From Mariniphaga sp. (lineage in GTDB: Bacteria > Bacteroidota > Bacteroidia > Bacteroidales > Prolixibacteraceae), in the NCBI GenBank assembly GCA_025355585.1, contig JANXZJ010000123.1, positions 1-48,650 of the forward strand: a DNA stretch of 48,650 bases, written 5' to 3'. Below the pieces are notes generated by a model, which saw nothing but the letters and a program-made list of their open reading frames with translations, searched no databases and was not told the DNA's origin. Shown piece by piece: positions 26,638-35,498 of the stretch (the first letter of the stretch is position 1; each line of letters opens with the position of its first letter). Made by a program: the position numbers and the translations under genes.

Positions 26638-27210
26638 ATGTACACGAATCTTATTAATCATATACGCAGATACATAGAACTTGATGATGATACTATTGAC
26701 ATTCTAAATAAGTATATTAAACCTGTAAATCTTAAAAAGAAAGATTTCTTACTGAAAGAAGGTCAGGTATGTCGATCAATTTATTTTGTTGAGAAAGGTT
26801 GCTTAAGAATGTTTTTCGTAAACGACAAAATGAGCGAGCAGATTACCCAGTTTGCCCTTGAAAACTGGTGGATTTCAGACTTTTTTAGTTTTATTGATAA
26901 CAAGCCTTCCGGGTATTTTATACAAACTGTTGAAAAGTCAGAAATATTATCAATCGATACAAGCTCATTTGAAATGATGCTCAAAGAGCTTCCTCAAATG
27001 GAACGCTATTTCAGGATCGTTATGCAACGAGCATTGGCAGCTTCTCAACTCCGCGCCAAATATATGTATGAACTTACAAAAGAAGAGTTCTATACCCATT
27101 TTTGTGGTTCATTCCCCGAATTTGTGCAACGTGTTCCACAATATATGATAGCTTCCTATTTAGGCCTTACCCCTGAATATGTAAGCGAACTTCGAAAAAA
27201 GAAATTGTAA
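26638..27210 (+). CDS. Crp/Fnr family transcriptional regulator
   Basis: 190 residues. The N-terminal cyclic-nucleotide-binding-like domain is visible ([28 protein letters not shown] ... [11 protein letters not shown]), then a long dimer helix and a short helix-turn-helix at the end ([23 protein letters not shown]). No Fnr-type Cys cluster is present, so an Fe-S sensor is unlikely. This is the Bacteroidota Crp type often found next to small redox enzymes; it probably controls the adjacent oxidoreductase gene, though sites were not identified. Confidence 0.9.
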   Translation: MYTNLINHIRRYIELDDDTIDILNKYIKPVNLKKKDFLLKEGQVCRSIYFVEKGCLRMFFVNDKMSEQITQFALENWWISDFFSFIDNKPSGYFIQTVEKSEILSIDTSSFEMMLKELPQMERYFRIVMQRALAASQLRAKYMYELTKEEFYTHFCGSFPEFVQRVPQYMIASYLGLTPEYVSELRKKKL

Positions 27211-27256
27211 ATACCATTTCTTAAACCAGCTTAATTTTTTTGAGGCCGGCAAGAGA

Positions 27257-27264
27257 TATTTTTG
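27257..27264 (+). promoter_or_regulatory. -7 box before the 58-aa wHTH gene
   Basis: TATTTTTG matches TAnnTTTG exactly, 40 bp before the ATG at 27305. A TTTG at 27239-27242 could be the -33 element, but the spacing of 14 bp is shorter than the usual ~20. Confidence 0.5.
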
Positions 27265-27304
27265 CCATAATAGAATTATTTCGTATTCGTATAAATTAAG
27301 TACT

Positions 27305-27481
27305 ATGGAAATTAAAGAACAAGTATTAGAAGCGATGAAAAAAGCGGGTGTTCCCTTAAATGCAGGGAAGATTGTTGAATTAACCAGCCTGGACCGCAAA
27401 GAGGTTGATAAAGCAATGAATACACTAAAAACAGAAGGTGCTATTGTTTCTCCTCAGCGGTGTTACTGGCAACCTAAATAA
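27305..27481 (+). CDS. 58-aa winged-helix-like protein
   Basis: A short frame: [21 protein letters not shown], then [36 protein letters not shown]. The pattern of helix, helix-turn-helix ([21 protein letters not shown]) and a small wing ([12 protein letters not shown]) matches tiny MarR/GntR-like regulators known in Bacteroidota and archaea. It has an ATG, a stop and its own -7 box. The next gene, for a PPOX flavoprotein, starts 41 bp later, so the two probably form an operon. Confidence 0.8.
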   Translation: MEIKEQVLEAMKKAGVPLNAGKIVELTSLDRKEVDKAMNTLKTEGAIVSPQRCYWQPK

Positions 27482-27522
27482 GTGCAACTAACACATTGTA
27501 TTAAGTTTTAAAAAAATCGAAA

Positions 27523-27909
27523 ATGATGGAAAATAAAAAATTATCTGAGAAATTCTTAGAAGTAGTAAAACATGAAGGTGTTGTATCAATCACATCCTGG
27601 GGTGTCGAGACTCACGTTGTTAACACATGGAATTCATTTCTTGTAGTTACAGAAGATGAGCGAATTCTGATTCCTGCTTATGGTTTTAGAAAAACCGAGA
27701 AAAATGTTAATGTAAACAGTAATATAATATTAACGCTGGGTACGAGAGAAGTTTTAGGGTATAAAGATTATCCGGGAACAGGGTTTGTTGTTAAAGGTAC
27801 AGCCAAATATATTAGCGCTGGTGACGAATATGATTTAATGAAACAGAAGTTTTCGTTTCTCACAAGGGTGCTGGAAATAACTGTGGATAGTGCAAAACAG
27901 ATGTTATAG
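27523..27909 (+). CDS. Pyridoxamine 5'-phosphate oxidase family protein (FMN-binding split barrel)
   Basis: 128 residues; ATG 27526 is an equally possible start. Pattern: KLSEKFLEVVKHEGVVSITSWG, VVNTWNSFLVVTEDERILIPAYGFRKTEKNV, then GTREVLGYKDYPGTGFVVKGTAKY. This is the PPOX-class split barrel that binds FMN or F420/heme. It is too short and divergent to be PdxH; the substrate is unknown. It follows the 58-aa wHTH gene. Confidence 0.85.
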   Translation: MMENKKLSEKFLEVVKHEGVVSITSWGVETHVVNTWNSFLVVTEDERILIPAYGFRKTEKNVNVNSNIILTLGTREVLGYKDYPGTGFVVKGTAKYISAGDEYDLMKQKFSFLTRVLEITVDSAKQML

Positions 27910-27962
27910 AAAACAGGACTGACTGAACCGTTTACCTTAGCTATATCAATCGCGAATCACCC

Positions 27963-28008
27963 GTTTGTAACCTGCGCTTTATACACAAATGAAGAACAGG
28001 TTACAAAC
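27963..28008. repeat. 12-bp inverted repeat after the PPOX gene
   Basis: Arms 27963-27974 and 27997-28008 are exact reverse complements with a 22-nt spacer. A second small palindrome lies at 28025-28039. There is no T run, so termination is uncertain. Confidence 0.5.
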
Positions 28009-28072
28009 CAGGGGTTCGTTGTCAATCGTTTGCAACGATCTGCACATCAAAAACAATGTAAATAAAAGCACC

Positions 28073-28225
28073 TTACTTCACCCAATTCACCTTCACCGTT
28101 TTTACATCTTTTGAATTGCCACCAACCATAATTGCAAATTCACCGGGTTCCCAGTCATATTTCAGATCGGCGTTATAGAACTTCAATTCCCTGGGGGTAA
28201 TTGTGAAAGTAACCGACTTTGAATC
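28073..28225 (-). pseudogene. C-terminal fragment of a GH3 beta-glucosidase gene
   Basis: Read on the - strand it encodes SKSVTFTITPRELKFYNADL followed by KYDWEPGEFAIMVGG and ends VNWVK plus TAA. It matches the end of the intact GH3 gene at 28981-31269 almost base for base (28073-28220 against 28981-29128), with a few substitutions. Only ~50 codons are present. It adjoins the end of hicB, so the hicAB module sits between two same-orientation copies of the GH3 3' end. Confidence 0.85.
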
Positions 28226-28227
28226 GC

Positions 28228-28632
28228 TTAAACTTCTATAGCTAAGAGCTCTGTTCCCAAGCGATGTAATCCATCTTCGATCCGTTTACGTTGGGCCGGG
28301 CGTGGTGTACGCATTCCGGACGCATAGTGCCATAACTGTCGTTCATTTATTCCTGTAATACGCGACAACGCTGCTTTGGTAAATATATCACTGTATGCAT
28401 TCAGCAAAGCTTCAACCGACAGTTTGAATTCCAACTCATATTCACCTTTAAACACTTCAGGAATAGGATCGTTATTTTCAAGACTTGATTCAACGTGAAA
28501 TTCAATGGCCTCTTTTATATTCTTTTTCATTTCCGCAAGCGTTGCGGCAGTACTGACACAACCTAATAAAATAGGAGCATAAGCACAATAGTTATTGCCT
28601 GTAAAATAAATATCTACGATAACTTTGTCCAT
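28228..28632 (-). CDS. hicB: HicB family antitoxin with C-terminal HTH
   Basis: 134 residues. The N-terminal HicB fold (VIVDIYFTGNNYCAYAPILLGCVSTAATLAEMKKNIKEAIEFH) is followed by an XRE-like DNA-binding part (FTKAALSRITGINERQLWHYASGMRTPRPAQRKRIEDGL), so it should both bind HicA and repress its own promoter. It lies 22 bp behind hicA in the usual toxin-antitoxin order. Its stop codon abuts the GH3 fragment. Confidence 0.9.
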   Translation of the reverse strand: MDKVIVDIYFTGNNYCAYAPILLGCVSTAATLAEMKKNIKEAIEFHVESSLENNDPIPEVFKGEYELEFKLSVEALLNAYSDIFTKAALSRITGINERQLWHYASGMRTPRPAQRKRIEDGLHRLGTELLAIEV

Positions 28633-28654
28633 AATCGAATGTTTTTCTATGACA

Positions 28655-28849
28655 TTATTTGAGTCCTGCCTGTTTTAAAATTGAACTTACTAAAAAATGC
28701 TCTAAATCCTCATTTTTGCCATGGTCGGGAATTGTAACAATCCCCTTTTTAATTGAATGCTTGTACTGTTTATGGCTTCCTTTCTGACGAGAAAAAAACC
28801 AGCCATCCGCTTCTATAATATCAATCATCTCTTTTACCTTTTTTCGCAT
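28655..28849 (-). CDS. hicA: HicA mRNA interferase toxin
   Basis: 64 residues from ATG 28849; a longer frame to 28876 would run into the promoter box. Motifs: MIDIIEADGWFFSRQKGSHKQYKH with the catalytic His in GSHKQY, then GIVTIPDHGKNEDLEHFLVSSILKQAGL. It is a canonical HicA of the YcfA/nrd intein type that cuts mRNA, and is the first gene of the module. Confidence 0.93.
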   Translation of the reverse strand: MRKKVKEMIDIIEADGWFFSRQKGSHKQYKHSIKKGIVTIPDHGKNEDLEHFLVSSILKQAGLK

Positions 28850-28873
28850 GACTATTAATATTATCCCGATTTG

Positions 28874-28881
28874 CAAAGATA
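28874..28881 (-). promoter_or_regulatory. -7 box of the hicAB module
   Basis: TATCTTTG on the - strand, 24 bp before the hicA ATG, identical to the box of the other TA module at 20455-20462. It is likely the site where HicB represses. Confidence 0.5.
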
Positions 28882-28980
28882 GTAGATAAACGAACGGTAA
28901 CGATATTTTTCAGCAATTATTTCAAGAAGATTTGAATGATTTCTCACTTGAAATCGTTATTGCAAATGCAATTTCTAATT

Positions 28981-31269
28981 CTACTTCGCCCAATTCACCT
29001 TCACCGTTTTTACATCTTTTGAATTGCAGCCAACCATAATTGCAAATTCACCAGGTTCCCAGTCATATTTCAGATCGGCGTTATAGAACTTTAATTCCTC
29101 GGGGGTGATGGTGAAAGTAACCAGCTTTGATTCACCTCCCTTTAAGGCAATCTTTTGAAAACCTTTCAGTTCCTTCACGGGGCGTGTTACGCTTCCCACA
29201 AGGTCACGGATATAAAGCTGAACAACTTCCGAACCTTCATACTTCCCCGAATTCTTCAGTGTTATACTTGCGGTAATCGATTGGTTGCCTTTTGCCAGGG
29301 TGTTACTTAGTTTTAAATCACCATATTCAAACTTCGTATAGCTTAATCCATATCCAAAAGGATACAATGGCTCATTGGAAACATCAAGGTAATTCGACCT
29401 GAACTTCTGGAACCATTTGCCTTCGGGTAAAGGTCTTCCTGTGTTTTTATGGTTATAATAAAGAGGGATTTGTCCCACATTCTGAGGAAAGGTGGCGGTC
29501 AGTTTTCCCGAAGGATTGACTTTACCCAACAATACATCGGCAATGGCGTTACCAGCCTCGGTTCCCGAAAACCAGACATTCAGGATCGCCTGAACATTTG
29601 CATTTTCCCAGGTCAGAGAGAGCGGACGACCCGTAAAAAGCACCAATACAACAGGCTTGCCGGTCGCAAGTAACGCTTTCAGCAACTCTTTCTGATTTTC
29701 GGGCAGGTTAATATCCGATCTGCTTGAAGCCTCCCCTGTCATTTCAGCGGCTTCGCCCAATGCGGCAACAATCACATCCGACTCTTCTGCAACCCCAACA
29801 GCTTCTTCAATCATATCTGCCTGCGAACGACTGTCACGATAAGTAGGTTTGCCAAAAATGCTGATTCTCGAATCTAAGATTGAATCATTTACAATATTAG
29901 TTCCCCTTGCCACCAAAATACGGGCATCAATACCAATTGCTTCTTTCAATCCCGTGAGCAGGGAAACCGACTTAGTAAAATCAGCAGCGACACTCCAGGT
30001 TCCGGTCATATTCTCCTTGTTATCAGCCAATGGACCAATCAAAGCAATGGTTCCCTTGTTCTGAAGCGGAAGTACCTGGTTGTCGTTTTTAAGAAGCACA
30101 ACCGATTGAGCCGCTGTTGCCCTGGCGACTAAACGGTTTTCAGATGTGAAAATCTCCGCTTTGGCGCGATTGTCATCACAATAACGGTATGGATCTTCAA
30201 AAAGTCCAAGTTTGTATTTAGCTTCAAGAATTCTCCGACAGGCAAGGTCAATTTGTGCGTTGGTAACTTTACCTACGGCCAATGATTTTTTGAGCGTGGT
30301 AAGAAAACCATCAGCGACCATATCCATATCAATCCCTGCACGAAGCGACTGAGCCGAAACTTCCTGTAAATCACCCAATCCATGGTCGATCAGTTCCATA
30401 ATGGCAGTATAGTCAGTAACAACAAAACCGTTAAAGCCCCATTGTCTGCGCAATACATCTGTCATCAGCCATTTATTGGCTGTAGCAGGAATTCCGTCGA
30501 GTTCATTAAAAGAAGACATTACGCTTCCGGCACCCGCATCAACAGCCGCTTTGTAAGGCGGGAAATATTCATTATACATCCGAATCCGGCTCATGTCAGT
30601 CGTGTTATAATCGCGTCCGGCTTCAATGGCCCCGTACAACGCGAAGTGTTTGACACACGACATTATTGTATTGTTTTTCCGAAGGTCATCGCCCTGGTAA
30701 CCTTTCACCATCGCTTTGGCAATCTGTGACCCCAGGTAAGGATCTTCGCCTGAACCTTCAGACATGCGTCCCCAGCGCGGATCGCGTGAGATATCGACCA
30801 TTGGTGAAAAAGTCCAGCAGATACCATCGGCGCTTGCTTCCTGCGCAGCTATCCGGGCCGATTGCTCAATCAGTTTCATATCCCAGCTGCACGACAATCC
30901 CAAAGGAATCGGGAAGACCGTCTGGTAACCGTGAATCACATCCATTCCAAAGATCAATGGAATTTTCAGCCGGCTCTCTTCTACAGCAACCTTTTGAACA
31001 TTCCGGATCTTACTGACTGACTTAATATTAAAAAGTCCGCCCACTTTTCCTTCCCTGATCTTTTTCCCGATATCTGAACTGGCCGCTTGTCCTGTCGTAA
31101 TATCACCGGCACCCGGTAAGTTCATCTGACCGATTTTCTCTTCCAAAGTCATCTTACTCATCAGGTTGGTGATGAATTTATTCATGATGGGATCTCCTGC
31201 CTTTTGGGCATAGGAGGATGAACAAAGGATTACGGTGAAAAGCGTAATGAAAATGCTTATTACTCTCAT
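28981..31269 (-). CDS. bglX: GH3 beta-glucosidase (BglX type)
   Basis: 762 residues with a signal peptide (ends SSYAQ). N-terminal barrel with KHFALYGAIEAGRDYNTTDMS and the nucleophile Asp near residue 286 (GFVVTDYTAIMEL); the following alpha/beta sandwich has GEAAEMTGEASSRSDINLP, and a fibronectin-III-like C-terminal domain ends the protein. It should hydrolyse beta-glucosides or beta-xylosides of oligosaccharides in the periplasm. It lies 11 bp behind the GH43 gene, in the same operon. The last ~50 codons are duplicated at 28073-28225. Confidence 0.95.
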   Translation of the reverse strand: MRVISIFITLFTVILCSSSYAQKAGDPIMNKFITNLMSKMTLEEKIGQMNLPGAGDITTGQAASSDIGKKIREGKVGGLFNIKSVSKIRNVQKVAVEESRLKIPLIFGMDVIHGYQTVFPIPLGLSCSWDMKLIEQSARIAAQEASADGICWTFSPMVDISRDPRWGRMSEGSGEDPYLGSQIAKAMVKGYQGDDLRKNNTIMSCVKHFALYGAIEAGRDYNTTDMSRIRMYNEYFPPYKAAVDAGAGSVMSSFNELDGIPATANKWLMTDVLRRQWGFNGFVVTDYTAIMELIDHGLGDLQEVSAQSLRAGIDMDMVADGFLTTLKKSLAVGKVTNAQIDLACRRILEAKYKLGLFEDPYRYCDDNRAKAEIFTSENRLVARATAAQSVVLLKNDNQVLPLQNKGTIALIGPLADNKENMTGTWSVAADFTKSVSLLTGLKEAIGIDARILVARGTNIVNDSILDSRISIFGKPTYRDSRSQADMIEEAVGVAEESDVIVAALGEAAEMTGEASSRSDINLPENQKELLKALLATGKPVVLVLFTGRPLSLTWENANVQAILNVWFSGTEAGNAIADVLLGKVNPSGKLTATFPQNVGQIPLYYNHKNTGRPLPEGKWFQKFRSNYLDVSNEPLYPFGYGLSYTKFEYGDLKLSNTLAKGNQSITASITLKNSGKYEGSEVVQLYIRDLVGSVTRPVKELKGFQKIALKGGESKLVTFTITPEELKFYNADLKYDWEPGEFAIMVGCNSKDVKTVKVNWAK

Positions 31270-31280
31270 GATTTCAGTAT

Positions 31281-33023
31281 TTATTCTGATTTAATGACTT
31301 TTAGCGATTGTGAGGTTCCATTCTCGTTGATGGCCTCAATTGTGAAATAGTAGGGCAAATCCTTGTCCATCGCTTTGAACCAGTATTCGTTGGCGCCATA
31401 AACCATGATGCAGTTGTACAATTTATCAGGAGCTGTTCCGATGTAAATATTATATCCATAGGCATTGTCAACGGGTGTCCATTTAATCCAGGCACTCCGT
31501 TTGTCCTTTTCAGTCCGAAGCACAATAAAATTTTTCACCGAATCGGGTTTGGCACCATGTCCGGTTCCAAAAACACGCAATCCGCTGATGGCAAATTTCC
31601 CGGTAGGTACATGAATGTTCTCTAATTTGATAAACCTTGTTTCCACGGGTTTCTGAAGTTCGACATAGTCATGCGGGACATCGGTTGTGTTTTTACTTTT
31701 ATCGATTATCAGGCTCCATTTTTTCCCGTCAAGGGATGACCACAGTTTATACTGATGAAAGATATTCGTTTGTTTTCCAAGGAAAGTAGCATCCTGATCG
31801 GCATAATTGAGTTGAATTGCCCTAACGGTAGAGACGGCACCTAAATCGGATGAAATCCACTCACCGGCCTTATCCGTTGCAGCACACCAGTATGTTTTAA
31901 TACTTTCATCAACTGCATAATTGGCCTGATAGCCGCCAAATGAAGAAGAGACGGTTACCGGCTTGTTGTAGTTAAGCAGCATCCACCCCGTAAACTCGCT
32001 TTTAAGATGATCGGCTTTGCCATCGGGCAGAAAATGAGGATAATCGCCAAATGCTGTATTGCAATACATTACATCATCTTTATCGAAACCGGCAGGCCAC
32101 AGACCCAGCCTTCGTTCAAAGCTATTTTTTACAGAGATCGATATCGTGCTTATATGCCAGTAGTTATCCCATTTATCGGTAAACGTTGCCCCATGTCCAG
32201 CTCCACGGGCAAAACCACCCGGTTTATAGGAGAAAGGCATTGGCTGGTGAACAAATCCGTCAAGAGGTTTGTCCGACACAGCTACACCGTCGGCATAACC
32301 ACTGATCTCCGTTCCCGGTGCTCCGTATTGCAGGTAGTATTTCCCATTGTGTTTGGTCATCCAGGCGCCTTCTATAAACGGATTTAAAAATGTATTGTCC
32401 GAATATTCGCCGAAACGTTGCCAGCCATATTTTTCATCATTCAAAAGCAATAGCTCTTTTCGTGCACCGATTGGTGCAAATGTTTTGCGGTTGATTTCAA
32501 TACCGTAAAGCGGATAGGAGTTGCTGCTGCCGTTATACTGGTACAACTTCCCTTTATCATCCAAAAAGAAGTCGGGGTCCCATCCACCGATCGCGAAAGA
32601 ATCAACAGCTTCCTTCCATTCGTTCGCTTTTGGATTGGTACTCATCCAGATCGGGAAATTGGTTGAATAGGTTGATCCGAAGACCAGCATCGTGTCGTTC
32701 TGAACCCACACTGCCGGCGCACAAAGATCATCATACACCTTATGGTAAGGCTTCAGAAATGTTTTGGACACAAAGGTCCAGTTATTCAGGTCGGGACTCC
32801 ACCAATACCCCCACTGGTTGGTCGAAAAAAGGTAATAATCGCCTTTATAGGTAACTATTACCGGATCGGCAGTAGCCCGGTGCTTGCCGGATTCTGTAAA
32901 ATTAGGAATCGGACAATAACCGTAATCAAGGTTGATGGGATTGCAGTAGGTTTTCTGGGCTGAAACATTTGAAGCCATAACCAGCAAAATAATTACGACA
33001 AAAAGATTACGTATATTCTTCAT
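31281..33023 (-). CDS. GH43 family glycosidase with F5/8 type C and FN3-like domains
   Basis: 580 residues, signal peptide ending VSAQ. The five-bladed propeller has GH43 acid residues at ATADPVIV (Asp ~53), GGWDPDFF (Asp ~149-151) and FIEGAW (Glu ~218). After ~340 a discoidin-like F5/8C module (VTVSSSFGGYQANYAVDESIKTYW ... GEWISSDLG) and a C-terminal FN3-like domain follow. GH43 enzymes are mostly arabinofuranosidases or xylosidases; the exact activity is uncertain. First gene of the GH43-GH3 operon, so likely acts on arabinoxylan-type oligosaccharides (inference). Confidence 0.9.
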   Translation of the reverse strand: MKNIRNLFVVIILLVMASNVSAQKTYCNPINLDYGYCPIPNFTESGKHRATADPVIVTYKGDYYLFSTNQWGYWWSPDLNNWTFVSKTFLKPYHKVYDDLCAPAVWVQNDTMLVFGSTYSTNFPIWMSTNPKANEWKEAVDSFAIGGWDPDFFLDDKGKLYQYNGSSNSYPLYGIEINRKTFAPIGARKELLLLNDEKYGWQRFGEYSDNTFLNPFIEGAWMTKHNGKYYLQYGAPGTEISGYADGVAVSDKPLDGFVHQPMPFSYKPGGFARGAGHGATFTDKWDNYWHISTISISVKNSFERRLGLWPAGFDKDDVMYCNTAFGDYPHFLPDGKADHLKSEFTGWMLLNYNKPVTVSSSFGGYQANYAVDESIKTYWCAATDKAGEWISSDLGAVSTVRAIQLNYADQDATFLGKQTNIFHQYKLWSSLDGKKWSLIIDKSKNTTDVPHDYVELQKPVETRFIKLENIHVPTGKFAISGLRVFGTGHGAKPDSVKNFIVLRTEKDKRSAWIKWTPVDNAYGYNIYIGTAPDKLYNCIMVYGANEYWFKAMDKDLPYYFTIEAINENGTSQSLKVIKSE

Positions 33024-33106
33024 ATTCTAATTATTTAGAGATTGACAAAGATGTAAAATTAAGTTTTTTCAGCTCATTCTGAATTTCATAGCAGGCAAAA
33101 ACCAAG

Positions 33107-33137
33107 GAAAGGGATCCCAACTTAGGAGATCCCTTTC
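33107..33137 (-). terminator. Stem-loop after the second Gfo/Idh/MocA gene
   Basis: Perfect 10-bp stem (33107-33116 with 33128-33137), loop of 11 nt. On the - strand a T-rich stretch follows. It lies 28 bp beyond the stop at 33166 and separates this gene from the GH43-GH3 operon. Confidence 0.7.
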
Positions 33138-33165
33138 TCTGATAATCTATATTTTTATACCCAAC

Positions 33166-34605
33166 TTACAATTTGTAGTATTGTTCCCAACCTTTCCGGG
33201 GAGGAAGCCCAACCAAAAGATCATTTGCCAATTTGTTGTTGGTGATGTTCCTGGTATCTCTGTCGAACAAAAGTTTCGTATTCAGCTTTTGTGCCATTAC
33301 ACCCAGCGAGAAGATCTGGCTCAATGGACCGGCAATCTCGAATGGCGAGCGGGTTTTCTCTTCACCCTTACATGCTTTCAGGAAGTTGGCATAATGGTTC
33401 GAAGGACTCTTAGGAACCTCGGGAAGTTTTGACGCCATCTCTTTCGCTTTTTCGGCAGGAATAATCGACAATGTACTTCCATGAGAACCACCTTTAAACG
33501 TAAGTTCCTTGCTATAAATAATCTTGCCTGGATTTAATTTAGCAGGTTGAATCTTGCCAACGCTTGTAGGCGGAATGTTTGGATCCAATTCCGTCGTACC
33601 ATAGCCTTCCGGCACCTGGGGAATATTGTTGACCCCGTCGTACCATGTAATGTCGAGCGGAGGCATATTACCACGTTCAGGAAAGCGGAATAATATTGTA
33701 GAAGACATAGGATAGAAGAATGGATTGTGCCCTTCCGCTTTCAGCATACTCACTTCATAAGGCAATCCAAGATTCAGAAACTGGTGGGCGGTGTCGATGA
33801 TATGAGCGCCCCAATCACCCAAAGCGCCCAAACCGAAATCGTACCAACAGCGCCATTGGCCATTCACAAAATCCTTATTGTAGTCGTGCTGCTGAACTAC
33901 ACCTAACCAGATATCCCAATCGAGTGTGCCCGGAATTGGTTCGGCTGGTGGAAAACTTTTAATGTTGGTATCCCAACCATGCCACCTGCGCGCCGAGTTC
34001 ATATGGGCAGTAATGGCTGTAACGTCTTTAATAATACCAGCTTCGGTCCATGCCTTAAACTGGAAATAGTTTGCTTCGGAATGCCCTTGGTTTCCCATCT
34101 GGGTAACGACCTTTGGGTATTTTTTAGCAGTCTTCATCATCAATTCAATCTCGTTGAAAGTGCGGGCCATTGGCTTCTCAACGTAAACATGTATACCCAA
34201 ACCCATTGCCATCATTACGATTGGGAAATGTGAATGGTCAGGCACACCAACGGAAACCGCTTCAATCTGACTCCCCATTTTGTCGAACATCGTTCTGAAA
34301 TCCTGGAAGCGAGGTACATCCGGGAATTTTTCGAGTACCTTCAGCGTGTGCGGTGCGCCCATATCGACATCGCAAAATGCCACAATATTAGCTAAGCCAG
34401 TATTAAATAAGGACATAACATCCGACCCACCCTGGTTTCCTATTCCAATACATGCCAAATTTACCCGTTCACCAGCATTTACAGATCCTGATGAAGATGA
34501 CGTTTTACCTGAAGCTTTGGTCCAGATAGTGGGAAGTGCAGTTGCTGCCGAAAGCAGGAGGGCATTTTTCAAAAACGATCGGCGCGAATTTTCATTTGAA
34601 TTCAT
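33166..34605 (-). CDS. Gfo/Idh/MocA family oxidoreductase with Tat signal
   Basis: 479 residues. Tat signal SRRSFLKNALLLSAATALP. Rossmann part: LACIGIGNQGGSD, VPDHSHFPI and the signature HVYVEKPMARTFNE. The C-terminal domain has WDIWLGVVQQHDYNKDFVNGQW and GDWGAHIIDTAHQF. It is of the same broad type as the protein at 18917 but not a close copy, and is probably a sugar or glycoside oxidoreductase in the periplasm. It lies upstream of the GH43-GH3 operon on the same strand, with a stem-loop between. Confidence 0.9.
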   Translation of the reverse strand: MNSNENSRRSFLKNALLLSAATALPTIWTKASGKTSSSSGSVNAGERVNLACIGIGNQGGSDVMSLFNTGLANIVAFCDVDMGAPHTLKVLEKFPDVPRFQDFRTMFDKMGSQIEAVSVGVPDHSHFPIVMMAMGLGIHVYVEKPMARTFNEIELMMKTAKKYPKVVTQMGNQGHSEANYFQFKAWTEAGIIKDVTAITAHMNSARRWHGWDTNIKSFPPAEPIPGTLDWDIWLGVVQQHDYNKDFVNGQWRCWYDFGLGALGDWGAHIIDTAHQFLNLGLPYEVSMLKAEGHNPFFYPMSSTILFRFPERGNMPPLDITWYDGVNNIPQVPEGYGTTELDPNIPPTSVGKIQPAKLNPGKIIYSKELTFKGGSHGSTLSIIPAEKAKEMASKLPEVPKSPSNHYANFLKACKGEEKTRSPFEIAGPLSQIFSLGVMAQKLNTKLLFDRDTRNITNNKLANDLLVGLPPRKGWEQYYKL

Positions 34606-34764
34606 TCGTAAATTTATTTGGTTGTGAAATCTGTATGTTTAAAATAATACAGGTTAATATGTGTTAGTTGTATTAACTCAGGTCACAAAAATAATCAAAC
34701 GACGTTATATATCTATTAATTTCAAAGAAGTTCAAATCTTAAATTAAGATAATGTAGTTTTCTG

Positions 34765-35334
34765 CTATTTAATGGCCAATTCTTTCGCAAACAATGGTTT
34801 ATAAACCGGACCGTTGAAGGTTGAGATACTTTCGTACAACACAACCTTGTTAATTGCGACTGATCCAAAGGGAAATTGCTGGTTTTGAGTTAAAAAGGAT
34901 TCGAAAGAAGCACTGTCTTCAATCCGTTTTATCCGGGCAACAGTCAAATGCGATTTCAGCAGTTTATTACCGGAAATAATTTCATTCTGCTTAAGTAATT
35001 CTGCCAGTTTACAGTAAGCAAGCATCAGACACTGAATGCTTTCCAGACCAATCCATATGACCTTTGGATTATTTCTATTCGAAAACACACCTACCCCAAT
35101 CATACTTGTATATGAAGCAATAACTGAGCAAAAGGATTCATTTATGAACTGTTGAAGTAACGAGACCACGGATACCTGTTGATTACCAAGGAAAAACAAC
35201 GTAATATGCCAATTCTCAGGTTTTACCCAGTTTATTAGATTACGATTTAGAAGCGGATCGTTTCTCCAGCCTTTTACGTTTTGTTCAATTATTTCAGACG
35301 CTATTGGAACACCTATAAAAAGTCTCGCTATCAT
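34765..35334 (-). CDS. thpR: RNA 2',3'-cyclic phosphodiesterase (2'-5' RNA ligase family)
   Basis: 189 residues. Two HxTx motifs mark the active site: HITL at residue 43 and HLTV at residue 129. The N-terminus (MIARLFIGVPIASEI) is typical. The enzyme opens 2',3'-cyclic phosphates in RNA. It stands alone. Confidence 0.92.
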   Translation of the reverse strand: MIARLFIGVPIASEIIEQNVKGWRNDPLLNRNLINWVKPENWHITLFFLGNQQVSVVSLLQQFINESFCSVIASYTSMIGVGVFSNRNNPKVIWIGLESIQCLMLAYCKLAELLKQNEIISGNKLLKSHLTVARIKRIEDSASFESFLTQNQQFPFGSVAINKVVLYESISTFNGPVYKPLFAKELAIK

Positions 35335-35463
35335 GGTTGTATTGGTTTTGTCCTGACAGAATACAGTATTATCTTCTTCCTAAATTACAAATATTTGCAT
35401 TGACAAGTTAAACCTATTTAAAAACAATTGCTAATTTCACACGGTTTTATTGAACTCTTTCAA

Positions 35464-35489
35464 ACTTACTAAATTTCACTTACTAAATT
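35464..35489. repeat. Pair of 12-bp direct repeats before uraA
   Basis: ACTTACTAAATT occurs at 35464-35475 and again at 35478-35489, ten bases before the uraA ATG. It could be a binding site or a chance AT-rich duplication. Confidence 0.55.
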
Positions 35490-35498
35490 GATTTGCAA

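Noticed and set aside
28073..29130. Target-site duplication of an insertion sequence around hicAB
   Set aside because: The direct repeats are ~150 bp and part of a GH3 gene; there is no transposase and no terminal inverted repeats.
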